Source: Streptococcus sp. M334 (lineage in GTDB: Bacteria > Bacillota > Bacilli > Lactobacillales > Streptococcaceae). From it: a stretch of 64,000 nucleotides of DNA. The notes under the pieces are model-generated. The model worked only from the letters and a program-made list of their open reading frames with translations. It was not told the DNA's origin and did no database searches. This document shows positions 43,506 to 53,924 of the stretch, piece by piece. The stretch covers positions 120,046-184,045 of the forward strand of contig NZ_GL732489.1 in NCBI RefSeq assembly GCF_000187745.1. The letters are read 5' to 3'. Each line of letters starts with the position of its first letter. Position 1 is the first letter of the stretch. The translations under genes and the position numbers were made by a program.

Positions 43506-44576
43506 GCAAATGAAATTATTTGAAGATGAGGAAAAGCAGAAAAAAATACAAAATCAAATAGATATGTTACAATATGAACTTAATTATGATACTCGAGATT
43601 ATCCTATTAGTTTTATAGTTGATTTATATAATAATGAGAATGAAATCTTTTCTCCTGACTATCAACGTAGCGAATTATTATGGAGTCCCAAGCAAAAATC
43701 AAGATTTATAGAATCATTGCTACTTGATTATCCAATTCCTCTTCTATTTTTAGCAGATACGGATGAAGGTAGTATGGAAATTGTTGATGGATTGCAAAGA
43801 ATTTCAACACTATCTGAGTTTTTTTATGGAGATTTAAAATTGGTGGGCCTAAACAAACTTACAGAATTAAATGATTGCACTTTGGATGAAATGCCCAAAA
43901 ATGAAATTAGACGCTTGAAAGCTAGATCTTTGAGGGTAATAGTGTTGAAACATAGTACTCCAGCAAGTGTTCGTAAAGAACTATTTGATCGACTTAACAC
44001 CAGTTCCTTACGTGCTAATACAAGTGAAGTTCGAGCTGGAAGGGAACTTGATAATCCACTTATGATTTTAATAAAAACTTTAGCTGAAGATGAACTATTT
44101 AGGGAGAATACAAATCTTTCCCAAAATAAAATTAATCGGAAAGAAGATATTGAATTAGTAAGTAGGTTTTTTGCTTTTAGCAATAATTTAGATAATTATA
44201 ACGGTTCAGTTATGAATTTTGTTGATGATTATATCCGAGAGGCCGGAAAAAGTTGGTCTGATGAAAAAAATATTTGTTTGAAGATGAGTTTAATAGAACA
44301 ATGAGATTTGTTTCAGATAATTTTGAGAGAGGTTTTCAAAAAGAAGATCGAAATCATACACCTCGGGTACGATTTGAGGCGCTTTCAGTTGGAATTAATC
44401 TAGCACTAAGAGAATCTCCCCAATTAAATGTCTCCATTGCACAAATAGATAAGTTATTGAACAGTGACCACTTAAAAAAATGGACAACTTCTGATGCTGC
44501 AAATAATAGAACCAAGGTAATTAGTAGAATACATGGAGTTAGAGACTTTTTATTAAATGGTGACTTTAATGACTGA
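43498..44576 (+). pseudogene. DUF262 (GmrSD-like) protein, frameshifted in an A run
   Basis: The first frame (268 residues) has the ParB-like DUF262 motif DGLQR at 97-101 and stops at 44302-44304. A second frame (44274-44576) continues the same protein. Adding one A to A7 at 44264-44270 restores one reading frame through the junction (DEKKYLFEDEFNRTM), giving about 359 residues. Reading could be restored by slippage or reversion. DUF262 proteins are nuclease-associated NTPase-like domains of type IV and related defence systems. Confidence 0.85.
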
Positions 44577-45312
44577 ATATGAAAAATTGAAAATGGAAAT
44601 TAATCATTTTATCAATGTAATTAGTATTTATGAAAAATCTATAATGGGGCTTCCAAATGTGTTGAACAATTTATTCGAAATACAAATAGAAAGCAGCCCA
44701 GAGGATTTGTTCGAACAAGAATACCGATTGCAGATTAAAGATAGAGATAATTTTGAAGTAATTGTTAAAATTATGAAATCCAATTCTATTTTAATGCTAT
44801 ATAATTTGGTTGAGTCAACTATAAGGGTTTCAATGTTAGATTATTATAGCAGTTTAAATGATAAACAATTGTCTTTTAGTCAAGCAATTGAATCAATACA
44901 AAAATTATGGATTAAAAACCATCTGAATCAAATAAATAGTAATGAGTTAAATCAAAAAGTATTTAATATGATTTTAAATGTGATAAATAATAATTACAGT
45001 GTTGAGATAGAAAGGGAATCGTTTCATCTTTCTGGGAACGCAGATGTCAAGGAGATGAAAAGGATTTTAGAAACACATGGCATTACATATAATAACGATT
45101 CATTTAGAGATTTTGGCGGAGCACTTCTTACCATTAAAAATAAGAGAAATTATTTAGCTCATGGAAATATTTCTTTTGAAGATAATGGAGGACGATTTTC
45201 AATTCAAGACATAAATGAATTAAAGAATAAGACTTATCAATGTTTAGATTACTTTATTTCTCTAATAAATTCTGCAATTATTAATCAAGAATTTATGTCA
45301 CAAGATATATAA
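44569..45312 (+). CDS. HEPN-like protein (MAE_28990/MAE_18760 type)
   Basis: ATG 44569 overlaps the DUF262 end and gives 247 residues. The C-terminal half carries the HEPN RNase signature Rx4H (RNYLAH, 193-198). All-helical, soluble. HEPN proteins of this type sit next to DUF262 and methyltransferase genes in defence islands. Probably the effector RNase of the cluster. The ribosome binding site is weak, consistent with coupling. Confidence 0.78.
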   Translation: MTEYEKLKMEINHFINVISIYEKSIMGLPNVLNNLFEIQIESSPEDLFEQEYRLQIKDRDNFEVIVKIMKSNSILMLYNLVESTIRVSMLDYYSSLNDKQLSFSQAIESIQKLWIKNHLNQINSNELNQKVFNMILNVINNNYSVEIERESFHLSGNADVKEMKRILETHGITYNNDSFRDFGGALLTIKNKRNYLAHGNISFEDNGGRFSIQDINELKNKTYQCLDYFISLINSAIINQEFMSQDI

Positions 45313-45387
45313 TAATCTCCAAAAAAGAAATTACTATTGTCTAATCTTATAGAAAACAACTTACCACACAACAATCCCTCTAAGTTT

Positions 45388-45562
45388 GAACCGACCTGAG
45401 AAGTACAACATTGCAGCATTCTTCTCAGGTGTTGGGAAATTGAGTTTGGATTTGAACAGATCAACGAGTTCAGAGTGGTGTATACCAATGAATTTGATAA
45501 GTATGTGCGCAAGATTTATTCGTTTAATCAAACCATTCGTCCAACGGATATTTCAGATGAGT
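45388..45562 (+). pseudogene. Fragment of a second C5 DNA methyltransferase
   Basis: Codons read KYNIAAFFSGVG and, after one frameshift, IEFGFEQINEFRVVYTNEFD and onward to FNQTIRPTDISDE. This is the motif I region of a Dcm-type enzyme. It is not derived from the intact neighbour. The rest of the 388-bp gap has no recognisable gene. Confidence 0.78.
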
Positions 45563-45700
45563 GCATGGAATCTTGAATATAATTTTTTCATTATGTCTCT
45601 TCATAGCATTTATTGTGAAGGATTTTTATAATTTACGCCAATTCCATACTCATTTCACCATTTACCGATGACACAGAAAAACAATTGAAAGGATATTTCT

Positions 45701-46504
45701 ATGCAACCAACTTACAACATTGACAATCCAAACTTGTCTTATGAAGCTAAGCGTGACTTATGGCGGATAGGTTTTGGTCTGCAGAAAGTTGACAATCTAG
45801 TGCCATCAGAGTATATGGAATCTTTGGCTGAGAAACAGTCCCGGGGTGAACTGACTTACGAGCAGGTTTATGAAGATGCAACAAATTATCATCATACTAT
45901 TGATGCAAGTACGGAGGAGGCAGACTTGGTTTCTTTGCGTATCGTGGAGTTATTATCTCGAAGAGGCTTTAGCTTCAGTCCTGCGACCTTACTTGCTATT
46001 CATAAGGAGTTGTTTCAAGATATATTTGAACCCTCTATTCCGGTGGGGCAATTTCGTCAGACCAATATCACAAAGAATGAACCTGTTTTGAATGGTGAAA
46101 GTGTTGTGTACTCTGATTACTCCATGATTCAAATGACCTTGGATTATGATTTTAATCAGGAAAAACAAGTTGCATATGCGACACTAACTCAGGCGGATGT
46201 GGTTAAACAAATCCAGCATTTTATTTCAGGAATCTGGCAGATTCATCCATTTCGCGAAGGAAACACTCGGACAGTAACGGTCTTTTTGATTCAGTATCTT
46301 CGTGAGTTTGGTTTTGATATTGATAATACACCATTTCAGCAACATTCCAAGTATTTTCGTGATGCCTTAGTATTAGATAATGCAAAGATTTTACAGCGAC
46401 GTCCTGAGTTTTTAACAGCTTTTTTTGAAAATCTCTTGCTCGGTGGTCAAAATGATTTGTCTTCAGAAAAAATGTATCTAGATTTAGACCTCGATTTTTC
46501 ATAA
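45701..46504 (+). CDS. Fic-domain protein
   Basis: A 267-residue Fic protein with the core motif HPFREGNTRT (His182). Fic enzymes transfer AMP or related groups to target proteins. I see no separate antitoxin gene and no certain inhibitory (S/T)xxxE(G/N) helix. A Fic gene at this place is also what I recall in pneumococcus. Followed by a strong hairpin. Confidence 0.92.
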   Translation: MQPTYNIDNPNLSYEAKRDLWRIGFGLQKVDNLVPSEYMESLAEKQSRGELTYEQVYEDATNYHHTIDASTEEADLVSLRIVELLSRRGFSFSPATLLAIHKELFQDIFEPSIPVGQFRQTNITKNEPVLNGESVVYSDYSMIQMTLDYDFNQEKQVAYATLTQADVVKQIQHFISGIWQIHPFREGNTRTVTVFLIQYLREFGFDIDNTPFQQHSKYFRDALVLDNAKILQRRPEFLTAFFENLLLGGQNDLSSEKMYLDLDLDFS

Positions 46505-46562
46505 TCCTAATACTGAGTAAACATTGAATTTCATGCAAAAATGAAGTAAATATTCTAATAAG

Positions 46563-46613
46563 AAAACGTATATCATCAAAGTGTTAGTGTCGCTTGATAA
46601 TATGCGTTTTTTT
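46563..46613 (+). terminator. Terminator after fic
   Basis: AAAACGTATATCATCAA pairs with TTGATAATATGCGTTTT, with two G-T type pairs, and ends in a T run. Confidence 0.75.
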
Positions 46614-46682
46614 AATTTTATAGATTGCTCGTTTAAACTCTATTTATCTCGTACTTTCAGTGCTATTCGGATTTTATTTTCG

Positions 46683-46711
46683 TGTACAATTTCAGCTATT
46701 CTTGTTATAAT
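46683..46711 (+). promoter_or_regulatory. Promoter of the primase-helicase gene
   Basis: TGTACA (46683-46688) and TATAAT (46706-46711) are separated by 17 bp; AAGGAGG follows before the ATG. Confidence 0.65.
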
Positions 46712-46741
46712 CAGCCTATAGGAATCAAGGAGGCGACTTTT

Positions 46742-49420
46742 ATGGCTGTTTTTGTGTCTTCGGATGGAATTGTGGTAGAAGTACTTGATGTCTTTTCTTC
46801 TTTTAATGGGGATAGTGAGTTTTTCTTGTGTAAACGTCTTAAAGACAAGAGTCAGTTTGTGATGGAACGCTCTCGGTTCGAGGAGATGTTCCAACTTCAA
46901 AGTAGTCGCTTGACGACGCAAGAAAAATTACAATTGTTTACCTCTGTGTTTGCTGGCCGTTATGATGTTTATGCTAAGAGTTTTATCAATGATCAAGGGA
47001 AAATTCAGTATTTTCCTTCCTATGATTATGGTTGGAAGCAGTTGCCGCCTGAAAAACGGAGTTTCCAGACATTGACGGACTCTGTTTTGAAATCTCATTT
47101 TCGTGGGGAGATAGCTATCGGTATCTTTCCTATGCACTTAGATGATAGCTGTTATTTTTTGGTACTGGATTTGGATGAAGGAGATTGGAAAGAAGCCGGT
47201 TTAGCCATTCGAAGAATAGCCAGGGAACGCCAGATGGAAGCCCATCTAGAGATTTCTCGTTCGGGTCACGGACTCCATATTTGGTTCTTCTTTGAGGAAG
47301 CGATTCCGAGTCGAGAGGCTCGCTTGTTTGGAAAGAAACTGTTAGAACTGGCAATGCAGGAAAGTATGCAACTTTCCTTTGATTCTTTTGATCGCATGTT
47401 TCCAAATCAGGATGTTCTTCCTAAAGGTGGATTTGGTAATTTGATTGCCCTTCCTTTTCAAGGAGAAGCTTATCATCAAGGACGAACGGTCTTTGTGGAT
47501 GAACATTTTCAGCCTTATGAAGACCAATGGAGGTATCTACAAGAAATTCAGAAGGTTTCAACTGCTAAAGTGGCACTGTTAATCCAAGAGGAGTTAGGCA
47601 AGCAAGAATTGGATAAGGAGTTGAAGGTCGTCTTATCCAATATGATCCAACTTGAAAAATCGTCTGTGACACCCAAGACACTGTTTTTCTTGAAAAATAT
47701 GGCTTCATTTTCTAATCCCGAATTTTATTTAAAGCAGGCTATGCGACAGCCAACCTATCAAATTCCTGAGCGAATGTATTTATTTGGAGAATCCGATCAT
47801 TATTTATGGCTGCCAAGAGGCTTGCTGTATCCATTGCAAGATAAATTTAAGCAGGTATCTGTGGAAGATAGGAGAAAGGTACAAAGGTCTATTAGAGTGG
47901 AATTTAAGGGAGAGCTCACTTTGGAGCAAGAGTTAGCCCTGTCAGATATGATTTCCAAAGAAAATGGTTTACTCCATGCAGAGACTGGTTTTGGGAAGAC
48001 CGTTTTAGGTACTGCTCTCATCTCTGAACGGAAGACCAAAACAATTATCCTAGTTCATAATAGGCAACTCTTAGACCAATGGCTGGATCGTTTAAACCAT
48101 TTTTTGACTTTCGAAGAGGAAGAAGCTACCCGTTATACGGCATCAGGTCGTGAAAAGGCAATAGGCTATGTTGGGCAGTACGCTGGGACTAAGAAATGGC
48201 TGAGTGAACTGGTTGATGTCGTTATGATTCAATCTCTATTTAAGTTGGAAAATAGTCAAAGTCTTTTGGATAAGTATGAAATGATGATTGTGGATGAGTG
48301 TCATCACGTATCTGCTTTGATGTTTGAAAAAATTGTGGCACAGTTTAGAGGGAAGTATCTTTACGGTTTGACGGCTACGCCTGAGCGTAAGAATGGCCAT
48401 GAGCCTATCGTTTTTCAGAGAATTGGTGAGATAATCCATACTGCTGATAAGAGGGAAACGGATTTTAAACGGCAATTGCAATTAAGATTCACTTCTTTTG
48501 GTCATTTGGAGATTGAAAAGACCAAAGCAAGTAATTTTATACAGCTTAGTGATTGGATTGCGACAGACTCAGTGAGGAATCAGTTGATTCTCAAGGATAT
48601 TCTAGCCCAAGTGGTAGAAGGGCGGAATATCTTGGTTTTAGTTAATCGAATTCAACAGATAGATGTCTTTGAAAAGTTATTAAAAGAGAAAGAGGTTGAT
48701 GACTGTTATATTATTAGCGGAAAAACTAAAGTCCGAGAGAGAACAAGTTTATTGGAGATGTTAGAACAACTAGATAAAGGGTTTGTATTGTTGTCTACTG
48801 GAAAATACATTGGCGAAGGTTTTGACTTGCCTCAGTTGGACACGCTGATCTTGGCAGCACCCTTTTCGTGGAAAAATAATTTGATTCAGTATGCAGGTCG
48901 GATTCATAGAAGCTACAAGGATAAGTCTTTGGTGCGTATTTTCGATTATGTGGATATTCATGTTCCTTATTTAGAAAAGATGTTTCAGAAAAGACAAGTA
49001 GCTTATCGAAAGATGGATTATCGTGTCATTGAGGGTGAGGAGAAACAATTCGTTTATGTTGATAGTAGATATGAGAATATCTTGAGAGAGGACTTAGCAG
49101 GGGAAAGACAGGAGTGTATGCTTATTTTACCTTATGTGCACCAGACAAAACTGATGAATTTTCTAAAAGAATTTAGGATTAGTCAAATTGAGATATGTAT
49201 ACCAGAGACGGTTGCAAACAAATCCTGGCTAGACCAGTTGAAGAGCAAGAAGATTAAAGTGTCTTTCACTCAATCAAAAATAGTCACGCCTATTCTTTTG
49301 GTAAACAAGACCATTGTTTGGTATGGTGCAATGCCATTATTAGGGAAGGTATATGAAATGACCATATTACGTTTGGAATCAGCTAGTATAGTTTCTGAAA
49401 TAGTGGCAGGTTTACGATAG
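46742..49420 (+). CDS. AEP-primase/superfamily 2 helicase fusion (TOTE conflict-system type)
   Basis: ATG 46742 behind AAGGAGG gives 892 residues. The N-terminal archaeo-eukaryotic primase-like domain has DLDEGDW (143-149) and SRSGHGLH (172-179). A helicase core follows, with AETGFGKT (413-420), DECHH (518-522), LTATPER and a C-terminal helicase domain (GRIHRSYKDK). The last 120 residues may be a PLD-like nuclease domain, judged only from layout. Such fusions occur in TOTE-type defence or conflict systems. Confidence 0.85.
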   Translation: MAVFVSSDGIVVEVLDVFSSFNGDSEFFLCKRLKDKSQFVMERSRFEEMFQLQSSRLTTQEKLQLFTSVFAGRYDVYAKSFINDQGKIQYFPSYDYGWKQLPPEKRSFQTLTDSVLKSHFRGEIAIGIFPMHLDDSCYFLVLDLDEGDWKEAGLAIRRIARERQMEAHLEISRSGHGLHIWFFFEEAIPSREARLFGKKLLELAMQESMQLSFDSFDRMFPNQDVLPKGGFGNLIALPFQGEAYHQGRTVFVDEHFQPYEDQWRYLQEIQKVSTAKVALLIQEELGKQELDKELKVVLSNMIQLEKSSVTPKTLFFLKNMASFSNPEFYLKQAMRQPTYQIPERMYLFGESDHYLWLPRGLLYPLQDKFKQVSVEDRRKVQRSIRVEFKGELTLEQELALSDMISKENGLLHAETGFGKTVLGTALISERKTKTIILVHNRQLLDQWLDRLNHFLTFEEEEATRYTASGREKAIGYVGQYAGTKKWLSELVDVVMIQSLFKLENSQSLLDKYEMMIVDECHHVSALMFEKIVAQFRGKYLYGLTATPERKNGHEPIVFQRIGEIIHTADKRETDFKRQLQLRFTSFGHLEIEKTKASNFIQLSDWIATDSVRNQLILKDILAQVVEGRNILVLVNRIQQIDVFEKLLKEKEVDDCYIISGKTKVRERTSLLEMLEQLDKGFVLLSTGKYIGEGFDLPQLDTLILAAPFSWKNNLIQYAGRIHRSYKDKSLVRIFDYVDIHVPYLEKMFQKRQVAYRKMDYRVIEGEEKQFVYVDSRYENILREDLAGERQECMLILPYVHQTKLMNFLKEFRISQIEICIPETVANKSWLDQLKSKKIKVSFTQSKIVTPILLVNKTIVWYGAMPLLGKVYEMTILRLESASIVSEIVAGLR

Positions 49421-49441
49421 AGAAAATTTTTAAAAATTTCT

Positions 49442-49618
49442 ATGTATGCTTTTCAGTTGAAAGAACGAGAAGTCTTGGCAGGTCAACGTTTAAATGAACT
49501 GGAAATCAATGGTATTCGCTTGACTAAGTTTAAAAATGGGGAAATCGGTATTGAATTCATCTGGATTGATATTGAAAATCCACCTAGCGATACCATCGGA
49601 TGGGTAGCAAAGAAATAA
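49442..49618 (+). CDS. 58-residue hypothetical protein
   Basis: ATG 49442 gives MYAFQLKEREVLAGQ and ends GWVAKK. The frame is clean and the codon use is native, but there is no strong ribosome binding site. It could be a small protein or the end of a lost gene. Confidence 0.4.
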   Translation: MYAFQLKEREVLAGQRLNELEINGIRLTKFKNGEIGIEFIWIDIENPPSDTIGWVAKK

Positions 49619-49648
49619 AAAGTCCTGTCACTTTCTCCCCCTTAACCT

Positions 49649-49677
49649 TTGACTATTCTGCAAAATTATCGTAAAAT
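49649..49677 (+). promoter_or_regulatory. Promoter of rpoE
   Basis: TTGACT (49649-49654) and TAAAAT (49672-49677) are separated by 17 bp. Confidence 0.75.
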
Positions 49678-49749
49678 AAAGAGTAAATGATAAAATGAGG
49701 TCAGAGTCTGTTCGCTCTGGCGATAGTAGTATAAATGAGGAGAAACGCT

Positions 49750-50337
49750 TTGGAATTAGAAGTATTTGCTGGGCAAGAAAAAAGTGAACTATCTATGATT
49801 GAGGTAGCGCGTGCTATCTTGGAACTTCGTGGTCGCGACCATGAGATGCATTTTAGCGATCTTGTAAACGAAATTCAAAACTACCTTGGAACATCAAACA
49901 GCGATATCCGTGAAGCTTTGCCTTTGTTCTACACAGAGTTGAACTTTGACGGTAGCTTCATCTCACTTGGAGACAACAAATGGGGTCTTCGTTCATGGTA
50001 TGGTGTGGACGAAATCGACGAAGAAATCATCGCTCTTGAGGAAAATGACGACGATGAAGTAGCACCAAAAGCTAAGAAAAAACGTGTCAATGCCTTCATG
50101 GATGGTGATTCAGATGCCATTGACTACAATGCGGATGACCCAGAAGATGAAGATGCATACGAAGCAGATCCAGCTCTTTCATACGATGATGAAAATCCAG
50201 ATGATGAGAAAAATGAAGTGGAAGCTTACGATGCAGAAATCAACGAAATCGCCCCAGATGACTTGGGTGAAGACGTGGATCTCAACGAAGAAGACGACGA
50301 GTTTTCAGATGATGATGCTGAAAACATCGTGGAATAA
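49750..50337 (+). CDS. rpoE: RNA polymerase delta subunit
   Basis: TTG 49750 with GAGGAGA gives 195 residues starting [15 protein letters not shown]; an ATG 15 bp upstream overlaps the ribosome binding site and is unlikely. The N-terminal HARE-type domain (1-85) is followed by a long, very acidic tail. Delta improves promoter selectivity and polymerase recycling in Gram-positives. It sits next to pyrG, as in related genomes. Confidence 0.96.
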   Translation: MELEVFAGQEKSELSMIEVARAILELRGRDHEMHFSDLVNEIQNYLGTSNSDIREALPLFYTELNFDGSFISLGDNKWGLRSWYGVDEIDEEIIALEENDDDEVAPKAKKKRVNAFMDGDSDAIDYNADDPEDEDAYEADPALSYDDENPDDEKNEVEAYDAEINEIAPDDLGEDVDLNEEDDEFSDDDAENIVE

Positions 50338-50405
50338 AAGTTAGCTATTGACAATTGCCCTATTTTTAGGTATCATATTGTTCGGGCACCTCTTTTAGAG
50401 GTCGG

Positions 50406-50435
50406 AGCTCCCTAGTTCTTAGGGAGCTATTTTTG
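50406..50435 (+). terminator. Terminator after rpoE
   Basis: AGCTCCCT pairs with AGGGAGCT, followed by ATTTTT. Confidence 0.85.
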
Positions 50436-50464
50436 TTTTTTCAAGAAGTTATCTTCTTGTGTTT

Positions 50465-50617
50465 TATACTCAATGAAAATCAAAGAGCAAACTAGGAAAC
50501 TAGCCGCAGGTTGCTCAAAGCACTGCTTTGAGGTTGTAGATAGAACTGACGAAGTCAGTAACATATATACGGCAAGGCGACGTTGACGCAGTTTGAAGAG
50601 GTTTTCGAAGAGTATTA
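50465..50617 (+). repeat. Complete BOX element (boxA-boxB-boxC)
   Basis: It begins TATACTCAATGAAAATC, has the boxB stretch CAAAGCACTGCTTTGAGG and ends in boxC at CGAAGAGTATTA. It lies between the rpoE terminator and the pyrG leader. The 387-bp gap 50338-50724 is filled by the terminator, this BOX and the pyrG leader. Confidence 0.95.
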
Positions 50618-50661
50618 GTTGTGAATCTGGTGCAGTAGTCCCAGATTATTCTTATTAGTAG

Positions 50662-50699
50662 GGTCTTGTTTTTTATGTCCCCTCGTAATTAACAAGACC
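50662..50699 (+). promoter_or_regulatory. Hairpin in the pyrG leader
   Basis: GGTCTTGTT (50662-50670) pairs with AACAAGACC (50691-50699) around a 20-nt loop, 25 bp before pyrG. A GGG at the start of the stem is reminiscent of initiation-region control of pyrG in Bacillus, but no T run follows, so the attenuation mechanism is not shown. Confidence 0.45.
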
Positions 50700-50712
50700 T
50701 TGAGCATTTTAG

Positions 50713-52332
<1,620 letters not shown>

Positions 52333-52341
52333 CAAAATCAG

Positions 52342-52371
52342 AACCTTTGAGAACAATCTCAGAGGTTTTTT
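52342..52371 (+). terminator. Terminator after pyrG
   Basis: AACCTTTGAGA pairs with TCTCAGAGGTT, followed by TTTT. Confidence 0.85.
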
Positions 52372-52426
52372 GATAGCATAATTAGGAGAATATTTGCAAA
52401 TTAAAAACATGGTGATATAGTTAACA

Positions 52427-52542
52427 TAATATTCTTCAAAAATCTCTTCAAACCACGTCAGTTCTATCTACAACCTCAAAGCAGTGCTTTGAGCAACCTG
52501 CGGCTAGCTTCTTAGTTTGCTCTTTGATTTTCATTGAGTATA
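52427..52542 (-). repeat. BOX element in reverse orientation, partly degraded
   Basis: Read on the minus strand it starts TATACTCAATGAAAATC (ends 52542) and runs through boxA and a boxB part (CAAAGCACTGCTTTGAGG) to a degraded boxC at 52427. The TACGGCAAGG core is lost. Confidence 0.9.
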
Positions 52543-52600
52543 AGAAGTCCCTTTCCTTAAAGGAAGAGGCTTTTTACTTGCTTTTCTGCTACTTCCTCAT

Positions 52601-52629
52601 TTGTCCTAAAGCCTTTTTTGTGTTAAAAT
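52601..52629 (+). promoter_or_regulatory. Promoter of the 52637 gene, giving a near-leaderless mRNA
   Basis: TTGTCC (52601-52606) and TAAAAT (52624-52629) are separated by 17 bp. Transcription should begin around 52636, at the ATG of the gene. No Shine-Dalgarno sequence is visible. Confidence 0.55.
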
Positions 52630-52636
52630 GAATGGT

Positions 52637-52927
52637 ATGAAAGCTAAAAAAATGTGGATGGCAGGTCTGGCTCTACTTGGTATTGGGAGCCTTGCCCTTG
52701 CTACGAAAAAAGTTTCAGATGACCGCAAGCTCATGAAGACTCAGGAAGAGTTGACAGCGATTGTGCGAGACCATTTTTCAGACATGGGAGAAATTGCGAC
52801 TCTCTATGTTCAAGTTTATGAAAGCAGTCTGGAGAGCTTGGTTGGTGGTGTCATTTTTGAGGATGGTCGTCATTATACCTTTGTCTATGAAAATGAAGAC
52901 CTAGTCTATGAGGAGGAAGTTTTATGA
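52637..52927 (+). CDS. DUF4651-type single-pass membrane protein
   Basis: ATG 52637 gives 96 residues starting MKAKKMWMAGLALLG, with one N-terminal membrane helix (5-21) and a C-terminal soluble domain ending YEEEVL. An ATG at 52628 overlaps the -10 box. The stop overlaps the thioredoxin start. Function unknown. Confidence 0.8.
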   Translation: MKAKKMWMAGLALLGIGSLALATKKVSDDRKLMKTQEELTAIVRDHFSDMGEIATLYVQVYESSLESLVGGVIFEDGRHYTFVYENEDLVYEEEVL

Positions 52928-53241
52928 TACAACCAGCAAGTTTAGAAGAATTGGCATCTTTAGTAGAAAAAGAGGGCAAGAAGGTCTTTCTTTTTGTGGC
53001 GGACTGGTGTGGCGATTGTCGTTATATCTATCCGGCCTTGCCAGAAATTGAGGAGACCAATCCAGAGTTCACCTTTATTCGTGTGGACCGAGACCAGTAT
53101 ATGGATTTAGCCAAACTCTGGGATGTTTACGGGATTCCTAGCCTTGTTGTTCTAGAAAAGGACAAGGAAATCGGTCGTTTTGTCAATCGCGACCGTAAAA
53201 GCAAGCAACAAATCAATGACTTTTTAGCAGGACTGAAATAG
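52924..53241 (+). CDS. Thioredoxin-family protein
   Basis: A 105-residue cytosolic thioredoxin-fold protein with active site WCGDC (near residue 27-31) rather than the standard WCGPC, plus the cis-Pro segment GIPSLVV. It overlaps the DUF4651 gene by 4 bp. Not a housekeeping thioredoxin by active-site sequence; substrate unknown. Confidence 0.92.
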   Translation: MIQPASLEELASLVEKEGKKVFLFVADWCGDCRYIYPALPEIEETNPEFTFIRVDRDQYMDLAKLWDVYGIPSLVVLEKDKEIGRFVNRDRKSKQQINDFLAGLK

Positions 53242-53256
53242 GAGAAAAAGGAAACA

Positions 53257-53883
53257 ATGATTTTTACATATAATAAAGAACATGTCGGTGATGTCCTTAT
53301 GGTCATCGTGAAAAATAGCGGAGATGCCAAACTAGATGTGGAGCGCAAAGGCAAGGTAGCTCGTGTTTTCCTCAAAGATAATGGGGAAACAGTGGCATGG
53401 AATATTTTCGAAGTTTCAAGTTTGTTTGAAATTGCAGAGCGCGGTCAAGTCTTTTTATCAGATGAGCAAGTCGCTCGTTTGAACCAAGAATTGCAGGTGG
53501 AAGGATTTACAGAAGAAATTGTCAATGACAAGGAACCTAAGTTTGTTGTTGGTGAGATTGTCGAGATGGTAGCTCATCCAGATAGTGACCACCTCAACAT
53601 CTGCCAAGTTGCAGTTGCAAGTGACAAGACAGTGCAAATCGTTGCAGGGGCTCCTAATGCGCGTCTTGGATTGAAAACCATTGTGGCTCTTCCTGGAGCT
53701 ATGATGCCCAAAGGCAATCTCATTTTCCCAGGCCAACTTCGTGGCGAAAAGAGTTTTGGAATGATGTGCAGTCCTCGTGAATTGCATCTGCCAAATGCTC
53801 CGCAAAAACGTGGTATTATTGAATTATCAGAAGACCAAGTTGTCGGAACACCATTCGACCCAGCTAAACACTGGACTGCCTAG
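53257..53883 (+). CDS. ytpR: YtpR-type tRNA-binding domain protein
   Basis: A 208-residue protein with a C-terminal EMAP/tRNA-binding OB fold (about 95-200; VGEIVEMVAHPDSDHL and GEKSFGMMCS). It resembles the N-terminal part of PheT but is free-standing. Probably binds tRNA. It belongs to the thioredoxin operon. Confidence 0.9.
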   Translation: MIFTYNKEHVGDVLMVIVKNSGDAKLDVERKGKVARVFLKDNGETVAWNIFEVSSLFEIAERGQVFLSDEQVARLNQELQVEGFTEEIVNDKEPKFVVGEIVEMVAHPDSDHLNICQVAVASDKTVQIVAGAPNARLGLKTIVALPGAMMPKGNLIFPGQLRGEKSFGMMCSPRELHLPNAPQKRGIIELSEDQVVGTPFDPAKHWTA

Positions 53884-53924
53884 GAAGTTGTCAGTATCTG
53901 ATAGACCAGCTAGAAGGAAATAAG

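Noticed and set aside
45386..45631. An 81-codon ORF after the HEPN gene
   Set aside because: The frame is a broken methyltransferase motif I region; a frameshift is needed for the match and no start signal exists.
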